5,123 nucleotides of DNA from an uncultured Planctomycetia bacterium (GTDB taxonomy: Bacteria > Planctomycetota > UBA1135 > GCA-002686595): positions 1-5,123 of the forward strand of contig CALFYL010000347.1 of assembly GCA_937952135.1 (NCBI GenBank), in the 5' to 3' direction. Of this stretch, positions 1-5,123 are shown one piece after another. Position numbers and translations under genes: made by a program. The notes beneath the pieces are model-generated. The model saw only the letters and a program-made list of their open reading frames with translations, did not search any database and was not told where the DNA came from. Within the stretch, counting starts at the first letter, position 1. Each line of letters starts with the position of its first letter.

Positions 1-2168
1 CTCCGAGCGCGCCGCCCGAGCTCGTTGCGATCTGCGCCAAGTGCATGGCTCGCGAACCGGAGCAGCGCTACGCGGACCTCGCCGAAGTGGCGAGCGAACT
101 GCGCGCGTACCTGGAGGGGCGCGTCGTGCGCGCGCACCGATCCGGAGCTTGGGCCCAGTCGCTCAAGTGGGTGAAGCGGAACAAGGCGCTGAGCGCGTCG
201 ATCGCGGGCGTGGTGGCGGTTTCGCTCGCCGGTTTGGGCTCGTACTTCGTGCAAGCCGAGGTCGGGCGTCAGCGGCGGAACGATTTCGACGTGCTCGCCG
301 CGCAGGACGCGGTGGACGAGCTCTTCGCCCGCGCCGACCAGCTCTGGCCACCGAGTCCGGAGATGCTCGGCGAGTACGACCGTTGGATCGAAGACGCAGG
401 TGCGCTGATCGAGGGTCGCCGCTCCGAAGGTGCGCGCGAGGGGAGCGCGGCCGCGGGGCTCGCGGCGCACCGCGACGCCCTTGCGAACCTGCGCCGCCGC
501 GCGAAGCCGCTCAGCGCCGAGCAGCTCGAGTCCGAGCGCCGCTCTCACCCGCGCTGGAGCGAGCTCGAGTCGAAGCGCGCGGAACTGCTCTGGCGCAATC
601 GGCTGCTCGGCGTCGAACCTTGGCCCGGAGAAGCCGGCGTGCGCGCGGAATGCGAGGCGGAACTCGCGCTCGTCGACGCGACCGAGTCGATCCGACTCGC
701 GCGCGCGAGCCTGGGCAGCGATCTGCGGCGTCGCGGCGAGGAGCTGCGCTCGCTGCTGCTCGCGCAGCGAGCGCTGGAGATCGCAAGACCGGTGCAGCGG
801 GGCATGGCCCACGGACTTGTGGCGCACTCGCTCCTGAAGCTCGGGCGCTACGACGAGTCGCTCGAGCACGCGCGTCGCGCCCACGAACTCGGCGGCGCTG
901 AGAATCTGCTGAGGCTCGAGAGTTTTGAAGCGTCCGTCGCCGCCGTGCGAATTCCAGGTGAGCAAGAGCGCCGGCGCGACGCGCTCGCGGCTCGAGTCGC
1001 GGAGCTCGAAACGCAAGTCCACGAACGCCGCAGCTTCGAGTACGACGACCCGGTTCTCGCGGCCTGGGATCTGCGGATCGCGACGCTCGTGGCCTCGCTG
1101 CAGCGCCTCGAGGAGGCCGCGAAAGCGCCGAGCGGCGACGGCGTTGCGCCGAGCTTGCGCGGCGGGGTGGCGCAGCGCCGCGAACTCGCGCTTTCGATCC
1201 ACGACGCCTCGATCCTCGGGGACGACGCCGTTGCGCGCTGGGGCGAGGCGCGGGCGTCGATCCGAGCTTCCGAGCGTTACGGCGGGCTCGAGTTGCGGCC
1301 GCAATTCGGGCTGCTGCCGCTCGGTGCGGATCCGCAGTCGGGCCTCTGGGAGTTTGCGCACCTGTTGTCGGGAGAGGCGCCGCGGCGCGACGCTACCGGG
1401 AAACTCGAGGTGACGGCGAGCAGCTCCGTCGTGCTGGTGCTCCTCCCCGGCGGGCGGTTCTGGATGGGAGCGCAGCCGCAGGACGAGGGCGGGCTCAACT
1501 ACGACCGCGACGCCGATCGCGCCGAGTTCCCGGTGCACGCGGTGGAACTCGCGCCGTTCTTCCTCTCCAAGTACGAGTTGACAGAGGCGCAATGGCGCCG
1601 AATCGCGCTCGACGGTTCGCTTCAGCGCCCTTCCGCGGCGCCGTCGAGCGCGCCGGTATCGCTGGTGAGTTGGAGCGAGTGCAGCGAGAGCCTGCCGCGC
1701 GTCGGGCTCGAGCTACCGGCCGAGGCCCAGTGGGAATACGCGTGCCGCGCGGGAACCTCGACGCCGCATTGGAGCGATTCGGTCTCGGGCGAACTTCGCG
1801 CCGCGGCCAATCTGTACGACGGGTCGGCGCTGGAGATGCAGATCGGGAGCGTGAGTGCGCCCGAGGACTGGTTCGATGGCCACGGCATGCCCGCACCGGT
1901 CGGAAGTCTTCTCGCCAATCCTTTTGGACTTCACGACATGGGCGGGAACGTCTTCGAGTGGTGCCGCGACACGTATGGCGATTACTTGTTGGCTGCTCGG
2001 GAGGGCGACGGGCTTCGCGAATCCAACTCCTCCGACGGCCGCGTGCTGCGGGGCGGCGCGTACACCACCGACGCCTGGCACGCGCGCTCGGCGTTCCGAA
2101 TGCGCGGCTCCGCCGACCACTCCAATCCGGATATCGGAGTTCGGCCGGCGCGCGCGCTCGATCCGTGA
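1..2168 (+). CDS. Ser/Thr protein kinase fused to FGE/SUMF1-like domain (C-terminal part, 5' partial)
   Basis: The frame is open from base 3 to the TGA at 2166-2168 and continues beyond the left edge; the ATG at 45 is internal. Residues here are counted from that Met. The start reads PPELVAICAKCMAREPEQRY, the last helices of a Hanks-type kinase, with the subdomain XI Arg at 66-68. A hydrophobic helix follows (189-251, ALSASIAGVVAVSLAGLGSYFV) flanked by basic KWVKRNK on the N side, so the kinase should be cytoplasmic and the rest outside the membrane. Residues 70-430 are charged, helical and coiled-coil-like, with one TPR-like stretch (786-893, LLKLGRYDESLEHARRAHEL). Residues 460-705 are an FGE-sulfatase domain: LLPGGRFWMGA near 466-476, LPAEAQWEYACRAG from 1713, GLHDMGGNVFEWCRD around 628-642, and RVLRGGAY ending at 673. 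The two catalytic cysteines of true FGEs align to Thr675 and Ala680, so formylglycine formation is unlikely and a sensing or binding role is more plausible (inference). The family identity is secure; the ligand and kinase targets are unknown. Confidence 0.93.
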   Translation, partial: PSAPPELVAICAKCMAREPEQRYADLAEVASELRAYLEGRVVRAHRSGAWAQSLKWVKRNKALSASIAGVVAVSLAGLGSYFVQAEVGRQRRNDFDVLAAQDAVDELFARADQLWPPSPEMLGEYDRWIEDAGALIEGRRSEGAREGSAAAGLAAHRDALANLRRRAKPLSAEQLESERRSHPRWSELESKRAELLWRNRLLGVEPWPGEAGVRAECEAELALVDATESIRLARASLGSDLRRRGEELRSLLLAQRALEIARPVQRGMAHGLVAHSLLKLGRYDESLEHARRAHELGGAENLLRLESFEASVAAVRIPGEQERRRDALAARVAELETQVHERRSFEYDDPVLAAWDLRIATLVASLQRLEEAAKAPSGDGVAPSLRGGVAQRRELALSIHDASILGDDAVARWGEARASIRASERYGGLELRPQFGLLPLGADPQSGLWEFAHLLSGEAPRRDATGKLEVTASSSVVLVLLPGGRFWMGAQPQDEGGLNYDRDADRAEFPVHAVELAPFFLSKYELTEAQWRRIALDGSLQRPSAAPSSAPVSLVSWSECSESLPRVGLELPAEAQWEYACRAGTSTPHWSDSVSGELRAAANLYDGSALEMQIGSVSAPEDWFDGHGMPAPVGSLLANPFGLHDMGGNVFEWCRDTYGDYLLAAREGDGLRESNSSDGRVLRGGAYTTDAWHARSAFRMRGSADHSNPDIGVRPARALDP

Positions 2169-2177
2169 ACGGCGCCG

Positions 2178-4082
2178 CTACGGTTGGACCGTGAGCTCGA
2201 GTGCGTCCGAGAGGTTCGTCGACTTCGGAGAGGGAGGGTCGCGGAACCAGGCCTGGGCGTACACCATCCCGCCGGCGCTGAACGGATTGCCGAGGGCGCT
2301 CGGGTGGGCGAGCTGGTACGTGTTCCAGTCAAGCGAGAAGGCGCCGCTGCAAGAGTTCGGGGCGCCGCCCGAGTTCTGGACGATGGTGCGCTGAGTCGGC
2401 GCTTTGACGCACAGGAAGCTCGTGCTCGCGCCCCAGGTCGAGGCCGATGGACCGTTGATGCCGTAGAAAATCACGCCGACCTTTTGACCGTCGACGTTCG
2501 CGACGTTCAGGAAGCAAGCCGTCGCGAGCGTCGCGCTGGGCTGCGTGGTCGCCGAGATCGAAGCGTTGCATCCGTTCGACGTCGTGCCGGCCGTGCAGTA
2601 CGTCACGGGACTGGACGAACCTGTGTCGACGCACAACTCCCAACTGTCGAGGGCCCCGTCGTCGGCGGCGACGTTCCAGTCGTAGATGAGCAGCTTCCAA
2701 GTCCCGGAGCTGACGGGAATCTGGCTCAAGGGCATGTTGAAGATCCCGGCCGAACCGTCTTGCCACAGTCCGTGGTGCTGCAGGTAGGTGTCGGGCGCAA
2801 CGATGCCGTTCGGACCGATCATGCAGTTGAACGCCGTCACGTAGTTCGAGCAATTCTGGATGCCCGAGAGCTTGTCCACGATCACAAAGTCTCCGATGGC
2901 GTCGTTGCTGCATCCGCCGCCGAAGTTGCCGTCGTTGTCCTGGAACAGGTTGTATTTCACTCCGCTCGGCGACTCGAGCACGATCTGACAGTCCGCGATC
3001 CACGAATGGACGAAACCATTGAGTTTCACGGCCGCGATCTGCGTCGATCCAGGGGGCACGACGATGGCAAGCGAGGAAGTCAGCTCTCCTGTGGGCATGA
3101 TCGTAGGCCACGTGCCGTCGACCGCGCCCGGTGCGGGAAATGGCGAACTGACGATCTGTGGAACGCAGTACCGACCCGCGATGCAGAACGTGCAGGGCTG
3201 CGACATCCATGCCTCGCCGTGCGAGTTCGCGGCGCCCGCGAACCACTCGTATTCACCTGGTGCGAGGGTGACGTCCAGCGCCTCCGATGCGCCGAGGTTG
3301 CCGTTGGAATAGACATCCAGCGTCGGCGGAGGGTTGGTTCGGACGACGCGCACTTTGTGCGTCGTGGCGCGGGTGGCGTTCCAAGTGATGTCGACGGGAC
3401 TGACCTGGACCGTGCCCCTGGGCGAAACGCAGGTCGGCACTTCGGGCGGGTTGTTGCCAGTAGTGGGTTCGTCGAAGTCGAGGTCGAAGTCGCCGATCGC
3501 ACCGCTAGCGCTGGCGACCCAGTCGTAGATGGTAAGTGTCCAAACACCCGTGCTGATCGGAATCGATTCGAGCGGCACGTTGAAGATCCCGTGTGCGCTG
3601 CTCGGCCAGCCGCCGAAGTCCGGCGCGTAGTTGCCCGGCGGCAGAACGCTGCTCCCCGTGCAACTGCCAGGCAACGACAGGGCGGCGCCATAGCACGAAG
3701 TGGGAGAGACGATCCGGTAGTCGCCGCCGAAGTCGCACGCGAAGCCGCCGAGCCGGTTGAGCACGTTGAATCTGGCGCCTGACGGGCTCTCGAGCACGAA
3801 TTGCAGATCGTCGATGGAGCTGTGCGTCAGGCCGCGAAGGAGGATCGAGTCGATCGAGGCCGCTCCGGCAGGCAGCACGCCGACTGTCACGCTCAGGACC
3901 AGGGGGCTCGTCGGCAAGCTGATGGGGTACGAGCCATCGCCAGTGCCACTGACCGGGATCGCGCCGCCTCCCGGACTTGTAAAGGCGCCGAGCGAGCACT
4001 GCGCAGCGACTGCCCCGGAGAGCCACGCGCCGAGCGCGGTCACGGTGAGGGTTCGCGACACCAACTGCAATCGACCGTTCAT
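2178..4082 (-). CDS. Secreted protein with two P/Homo B-type domains and a Cys-rich C-terminal module
   Basis: This 634-residue protein starts at ATG 4080-4082 and ends at TAG 2178-2180. An in-frame ATG at 4400 exists, but the upstream 106 residues are arginine-rich and low in sense, whereas this start is followed at once by a signal peptide (residues 1-27, hydrophobic VTALGAWLSGAVAA) and preceded by GGAG at 8-base spacing. Domain order: P-domain 1 (about 44-203), an Ig/FN3-like linker (about 212-303), P-domain 2 (about 330-487) and a C-terminal module (about 495-634). The P-domains are recognised by the pair LQFVLESPSG / CQIVLESPSG and by HGIFNVPLESIPISTGVWTL / AGIFNMPLSQIPVSSGTWKL, each ending in IYDW. 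Three cysteines lie at matching places in both copies (116/130/141 and 391/411/420). P-domains usually sit behind subtilisin-like proteases; no catalytic triad is seen here, so this is more likely a binding or structural surface protein. Gln precedes Cys29, so it does not look like a lipoprotein. Function and partners are unknown. Confidence 0.9.
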   Translation of the reverse strand: MNGRLQLVSRTLTVTALGAWLSGAVAAQCSLGAFTSPGGGAIPVSGTGDGSYPISLPTSPLVLSVTVGVLPAGAASIDSILLRGLTHSSIDDLQFVLESPSGARFNVLNRLGGFACDFGGDYRIVSPTSCYGAALSLPGSCTGSSVLPPGNYAPDFGGWPSSAHGIFNVPLESIPISTGVWTLTIYDWVASASGAIGDFDLDFDEPTTGNNPPEVPTCVSPRGTVQVSPVDITWNATRATTHKVRVVRTNPPPTLDVYSNGNLGASEALDVTLAPGEYEWFAGAANSHGEAWMSQPCTFCIAGRYCVPQIVSSPFPAPGAVDGTWPTIMPTGELTSSLAIVVPPGSTQIAAVKLNGFVHSWIADCQIVLESPSGVKYNLFQDNDGNFGGGCSNDAIGDFVIVDKLSGIQNCSNYVTAFNCMIGPNGIVAPDTYLQHHGLWQDGSAGIFNMPLSQIPVSSGTWKLLIYDWNVAADDGALDSWELCVDTGSSSPVTYCTAGTTSNGCNASISATTQPSATLATACFLNVANVDGQKVGVIFYGINGPSASTWGASTSFLCVKAPTQRTIVQNSGGAPNSCSGAFSLDWNTYQLAHPSALGNPFSAGGMVYAQAWFRDPPSPKSTNLSDALELTVQP

Positions 4083-4090
4083 GGGGGAAG

Positions 4091-4094
4091 CTCC
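4091..4094 (-). promoter_or_regulatory. Ribosome binding site of the P-domain gene
   Basis: Read on the minus strand the sequence is GGAGCTTCCCCC followed by ATG. GGAG lies 8 bases before the start codon, a normal Shine-Dalgarno spacing. It decides in favour of the start at 4082 over the upstream in-frame ATG at 4400. The GGAG can pair with CTCC at 4098-4101 across a 3-base loop, which might weakly mask it in the mRNA, but four base pairs is within chance. Confidence 0.6.
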
Positions 4095-4112
4095 GTTGGA
4101 GGGTGGAAGACG

Positions 4113-4144
4113 ACGACGGATCGGTTCGCGCAGAACCGCGTCGT
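4113..4144. repeat. Interrupted inverted repeat, potential stem-loop in the P-domain gene leader
   Basis: ACGACG (4113-4118) and CGGTTC (4122-4127) pair with GAACCG (4133-4138) and CGTCGT (4139-4144). This gives 12 perfect base pairs with a 3-base bulge (GAT) on one arm and a 5-base loop (GCGCA). It lies 31 bases upstream of the P-domain gene start, so it could be a leader RNA stem or a dyad operator. No T-run follows on either strand, so it does not look like an intrinsic terminator. Confidence 0.5.
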
Positions 4145-4176
4145 GTCTTGCGGCGAGCGAAGGGCGAGCGGACAGA

Positions 4177-4186
4177 AATCGCGATT
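4177..4186. repeat. Palindrome AATCGCGATT, candidate operator
   Basis: This is a perfect 10-base palindrome in the middle of the divergent intergenic region. Its 8-base core ATCGCGAT recurs at 4306-4313, just before the YjbR-like start codon. Two copies of the same palindrome in one intergenic region would suit a dimeric regulator, but that reading is only inferred from symmetry and placement. Confidence 0.3.
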
Positions 4187-4301
4187 CCTCGTGGGCGCGC
4201 TGCGGAGCGCACCTGCGAGTGCGCCGCGATTGTGCCTCTTCTCTCGTTCCGCGGCGCGATGGAAGCGCTTTCCCGTTTCGGCCGCGATCCTTCGCGAGCG
4301 C

Positions 4302-4313
4302 TACCATCGCGAT
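4302..4313 (+). promoter_or_regulatory. Possible -10 element and palindrome immediately before the YjbR-like start
   Basis: TACCAT at 4302-4307 lies 7 bases before the ATG at 4315, where a -10 element would sit for a leaderless or near-leaderless transcript. There is no good Shine-Dalgarno in the preceding 12 bases, which fits that idea. The palindrome ATCGCGAT (4306-4313) overlaps the end of this hexamer, so a bound protein there could block initiation. There is no recognisable -35 box, so this is a weak call. Confidence 0.25.
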
Positions 4314-4314
4314 C

Positions 4315-4680
4315 ATGACGGACCTGCGCTCGATCGCACTCGCCCTGCCGAGGGTCGAACAGGGCATCGCCTGTGCCGGCACAGCGCTGGAAAGCTGCAA
4401 TTACCGAGTAGGAAACAAGGCCTTTCTCTTCGTGTCCCGGAAGGAGGCGCGGCTGAAGCTCAGCTCCTCGACCTCCGAGGCCGAGAAGCGCGGGTTCAAG
4501 GTGGGCGCCGGCGGTTGGGTCACGCTCCCCCTCGATGCTTTGCCCGCCCCGCGTCTGGCCGAACAGTGGGTCGCCGAAAGTCACGCCCAGTTCGACGGAT
4601 CCAACGCCGCGAAGAAGGGATCCGCAGCGAAGGCGGCGAAACAGAAGCGGCCGGCGACCGGGAAGCTGAAGCGGCGATGA
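4315..4680 (+). CDS. MmcQ/YjbR-family (DUF419-type) protein with a basic C-terminal tail
   Basis: This gene encodes 121 residues, from ATG 4315 to TGA 4678-4680. The N-terminal part (MTDLRSIALALPRVEQGIAC, then NYRVGNKAFLFVSRKEARLKL) follows the pattern of the MmcQ/YjbR family: a short helix ending in LP-x-VE-x-G, then a Gly-Lys-containing beta hairpin. The segment GGWVTLPLDALPAPRLAEQWVAESH matches the family's later strand and helix. The molecular role of the family is not well established; its fold resembles some DNA-binding proteins. Residues 100-121 carry ten Lys/Arg and no acidic residue, an H1-like Ala/Lys tail beyond the usual domain that suggests nucleic-acid contact (inference). It is cytoplasmic, with no signal peptide or membrane helix. 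The frame is open upstream, but this Met gives a family-like N-terminus. It is divergent from the P-domain gene. Confidence 0.82.
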   Translation: MTDLRSIALALPRVEQGIACAGTALESCNYRVGNKAFLFVSRKEARLKLSSSTSEAEKRGFKVGAGGWVTLPLDALPAPRLAEQWVAESHAQFDGSNAAKKGSAAKAAKQKRPATGKLKRR

Positions 4681-4710
4681 TGGCCGTCCAACTCATGCGC
4701 GTGGCGCAAC

Positions 4711-4731
4711 CCGGCGTCCACTGGGCGCCGG
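4711..4731. terminator. Hairpin in the convergent gap, possible bidirectional terminator
   Basis: CCGGCGTCC (4711-4719) pairs with GGGCGCCGG (4723-4731) across a 3-base ACT loop, giving nine base pairs with one G.U wobble in the plus-strand transcript. In a minus-strand transcript the wobble becomes an A-C mismatch, so the plus transcript folds better. It begins 30 bases after the YjbR-like stop and lies 24 bases beyond the end of the facing gene. No T-tract follows in either direction, so it is not a classic intrinsic terminator. Confidence 0.4.
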
Positions 4732-4755
4732 AAGTGTCGATGGGCAACCTCCGCG

Positions 4756-5123
4756 CTAGAGCTTGTAAGCCGCCGCGCTCGGCTTGACGGCGCGCGCGAA
4801 GTGCAGCGGACGGCGCAGCGAGCCGCTTGCGGGCCGGGCCTTCGCCAGCCACTCGCGGTAGACGGCCATCGACTTCGTGACGTCGACGACGACGTCGCCG
4901 TACTGGTCGTCCCTGTGCGCCCGCTCGACTTTGACCGCTTGGTGCCAGCAGTGCATGCCGCTCACGGGATCGGGTTGAACCGGGAAGGTGAGGTTCTGGT
5001 GCACGCCGCCGTCGGTCCACCAGATGCGCTTGGAGTCGGGATCGCTCGACTCGAAGGGCTTGATGTCTTGCACGCGGCGGAAGCGGAAGCGTCCGGGCGA
5101 GAGTTCCTCGCGCACCGCGATAG
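4756..5123 (-). CDS. C-terminal end of a larger protein, possibly a molybdopterin-dependent oxidoreductase (5' partial)
   Basis: The frame ends at TAG 4756-4758 and is open to the right edge, giving 121 complete codons. A GTG at 5113-5115 could be a start, but the frame continues upstream (Ile-Ala-Val-Arg-Glu-Glu), and the text reads like the inside of a domain, so the gene very probably begins outside the window. Notable are the motif WTDGGVHQNLTFPVQPDPVS and the following GMHCWHQAVKV, then a charged stretch (ERAHRDDQYGDVVVD), a helix (KSMAVYREWLAKARP) and a tail ending in AVKPSAAAYKL. The conserved-looking His/Cys/Trp cluster suggests an enzyme. From memory it resembles the C-terminus of formate-dehydrogenase-like molybdopterin oxidoreductases of planctomycetes, but no cofactor-binding motif is visible in this fragment, so the identity is tentative. 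It converges on the YjbR-like gene with a 75-base gap. That it is a coding region is much surer than its function. Confidence 0.6.
   Translation of the reverse strand, partial: IAVREELSPGRFRFRRVQDIKPFESSDPDSKRIWWTDGGVHQNLTFPVQPDPVSGMHCWHQAVKVERAHRDDQYGDVVVDVTKSMAVYREWLAKARPASGSLRRPLHFARAVKPSAAAYKL

Larger units (their letters stand above)
4083..4314. promoter_or_regulatory. Divergent intergenic control region
   Basis: These 232 bases separate the oppositely transcribed P-domain and YjbR-like genes and must hold both promoters. No convincing TTGACA/TATAAT pair is visible on either strand. Frames running through it encode arginine-rich, implausible protein. What stands out is symmetry: a two-part stem at 4113-4144, a 10-base palindrome at 4177-4186, an inverted repeat GCGCAC/GTGCGC at 4207-4224, and the palindrome ATCGCGAT again at 4306-4313. 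The hexamer CGCGAT occurs five times on the plus strand (starts 4180, 4225, 4255, 4283, 4308). Operators or leader RNA structure are possible; none is proven. Confidence 0.55.

Noticed and set aside
45..47. ATG at 45 as the true start of the kinase-FGE gene
   Set aside because: The codons before it (PPELVAICAKC) continue the kinase C-lobe in the same frame to the window edge, so this Met is internal.
2170..2177. CGGCGCCG palindrome between the convergent stop codons as a terminator
   Set aside because: It has no loop and no T-run, and an 8-base GC palindrome is common in DNA of this composition.
2184..3782. Long plus-strand reading frame (532 residues) opposite the P-domain gene
   Set aside because: Its product is full of Arg, Val, Asp and Gly without domain character, the usual antisense shadow of a GC-rich gene, while the minus strand has a signal peptide and duplicated domains.
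4202..4227. GCGCAC/GTGCGC stem with flanking GCG/CGC as a regulatory hairpin
   Set aside because: The 6-pair core with a 6-base loop and a bulge is close to what chance gives in GC-rich sequence; it is mentioned only within the intergenic region entry.
4083..4400. N-terminal extension of the P-domain protein to the ATG at 4400
   Set aside because: The extra 106 residues are arginine-rich and unstructured, overlap the YjbR-like start on the other strand, and would bury a clear signal peptide; the start at 4082 has a ribosome binding site.
3505..4584. Minus-strand frame of 359 residues covering the intergenic region and the YjbR-like gene
   Set aside because: The product is arginine-rich and low in sense; it overlaps two better supported genes in other frames.
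3801..4787. Plus-strand frame of 328 residues across the intergenic region and YjbR-like gene
   Set aside because: It has no family resemblance and conflicts with the YjbR frame, whose protein fits a known family.
5113..5115. GTG as the true start of the right-hand minus-strand gene
   Set aside because: The frame is open past it to the edge and no convincing ribosome binding site can be judged in the remaining 8 bases; the protein reads as a C-terminal fragment.
1..5123. CRISPR array, tRNA, rRNA, insertion sequence or phage genes
   Set aside because: No regularly spaced repeats, cloverleaf-like segments, transposase motifs or phage structural proteins were seen on either strand.

Overview
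The window is GC-rich DNA from a bacterium that looks like a member of the Planctomycetota, probably one of the deep-branching marine lineages. Three things point there. One is a Hanks-type Ser/Thr kinase tail followed by one membrane helix and a C-terminal formylglycine-generating-enzyme-like (SUMF1/FGE) domain. Another is a secreted P-domain protein. The third is that protein's cysteine-rich C-terminal module (YCTAGTTSNGC ... LSDALELTV), a style I associate from memory with secreted planctomycete proteins. The assignment is an inference; there is no rRNA or other phylogenetic marker here.

Layout. (1) From the left edge to 2168 (+): the C-terminal part of a membrane-anchored kinase/FGE-like fusion, with the kinase catalytic core off the window. 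(2) 2178-4082 (-): a secreted 634-residue protein with two P/Homo B-type domains, a linker domain between them and a conserved-looking C-terminal module. It converges on the kinase gene with only 9 bases between stop codons. (3) 4083-4314: a divergent control region of 232 bases with several inverted repeats and a repeated palindrome. (4) 4315-4680 (+): a small MmcQ/YjbR-family protein with a very basic lysine/arginine tail. (5) 4681-4755: a short convergent gap with a strong hairpin. (6) 4756 to the right edge (-): the C-terminal end of a larger protein, tentatively a molybdopterin-dependent oxidoreductase.

Nothing suggests these genes form one pathway. Gene order alternates +, -, +, -, so each is probably its own transcription unit. 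Only the P-domain gene and the YjbR gene share a control region. I see no CRISPR array, insertion sequence, tRNA, rRNA or clear phage feature. The best candidates for something new are the FGE-like domain that has lost both catalytic cysteines, the protease-less twin P-domain protein with its C-terminal module, and the structured divergent intergenic region.
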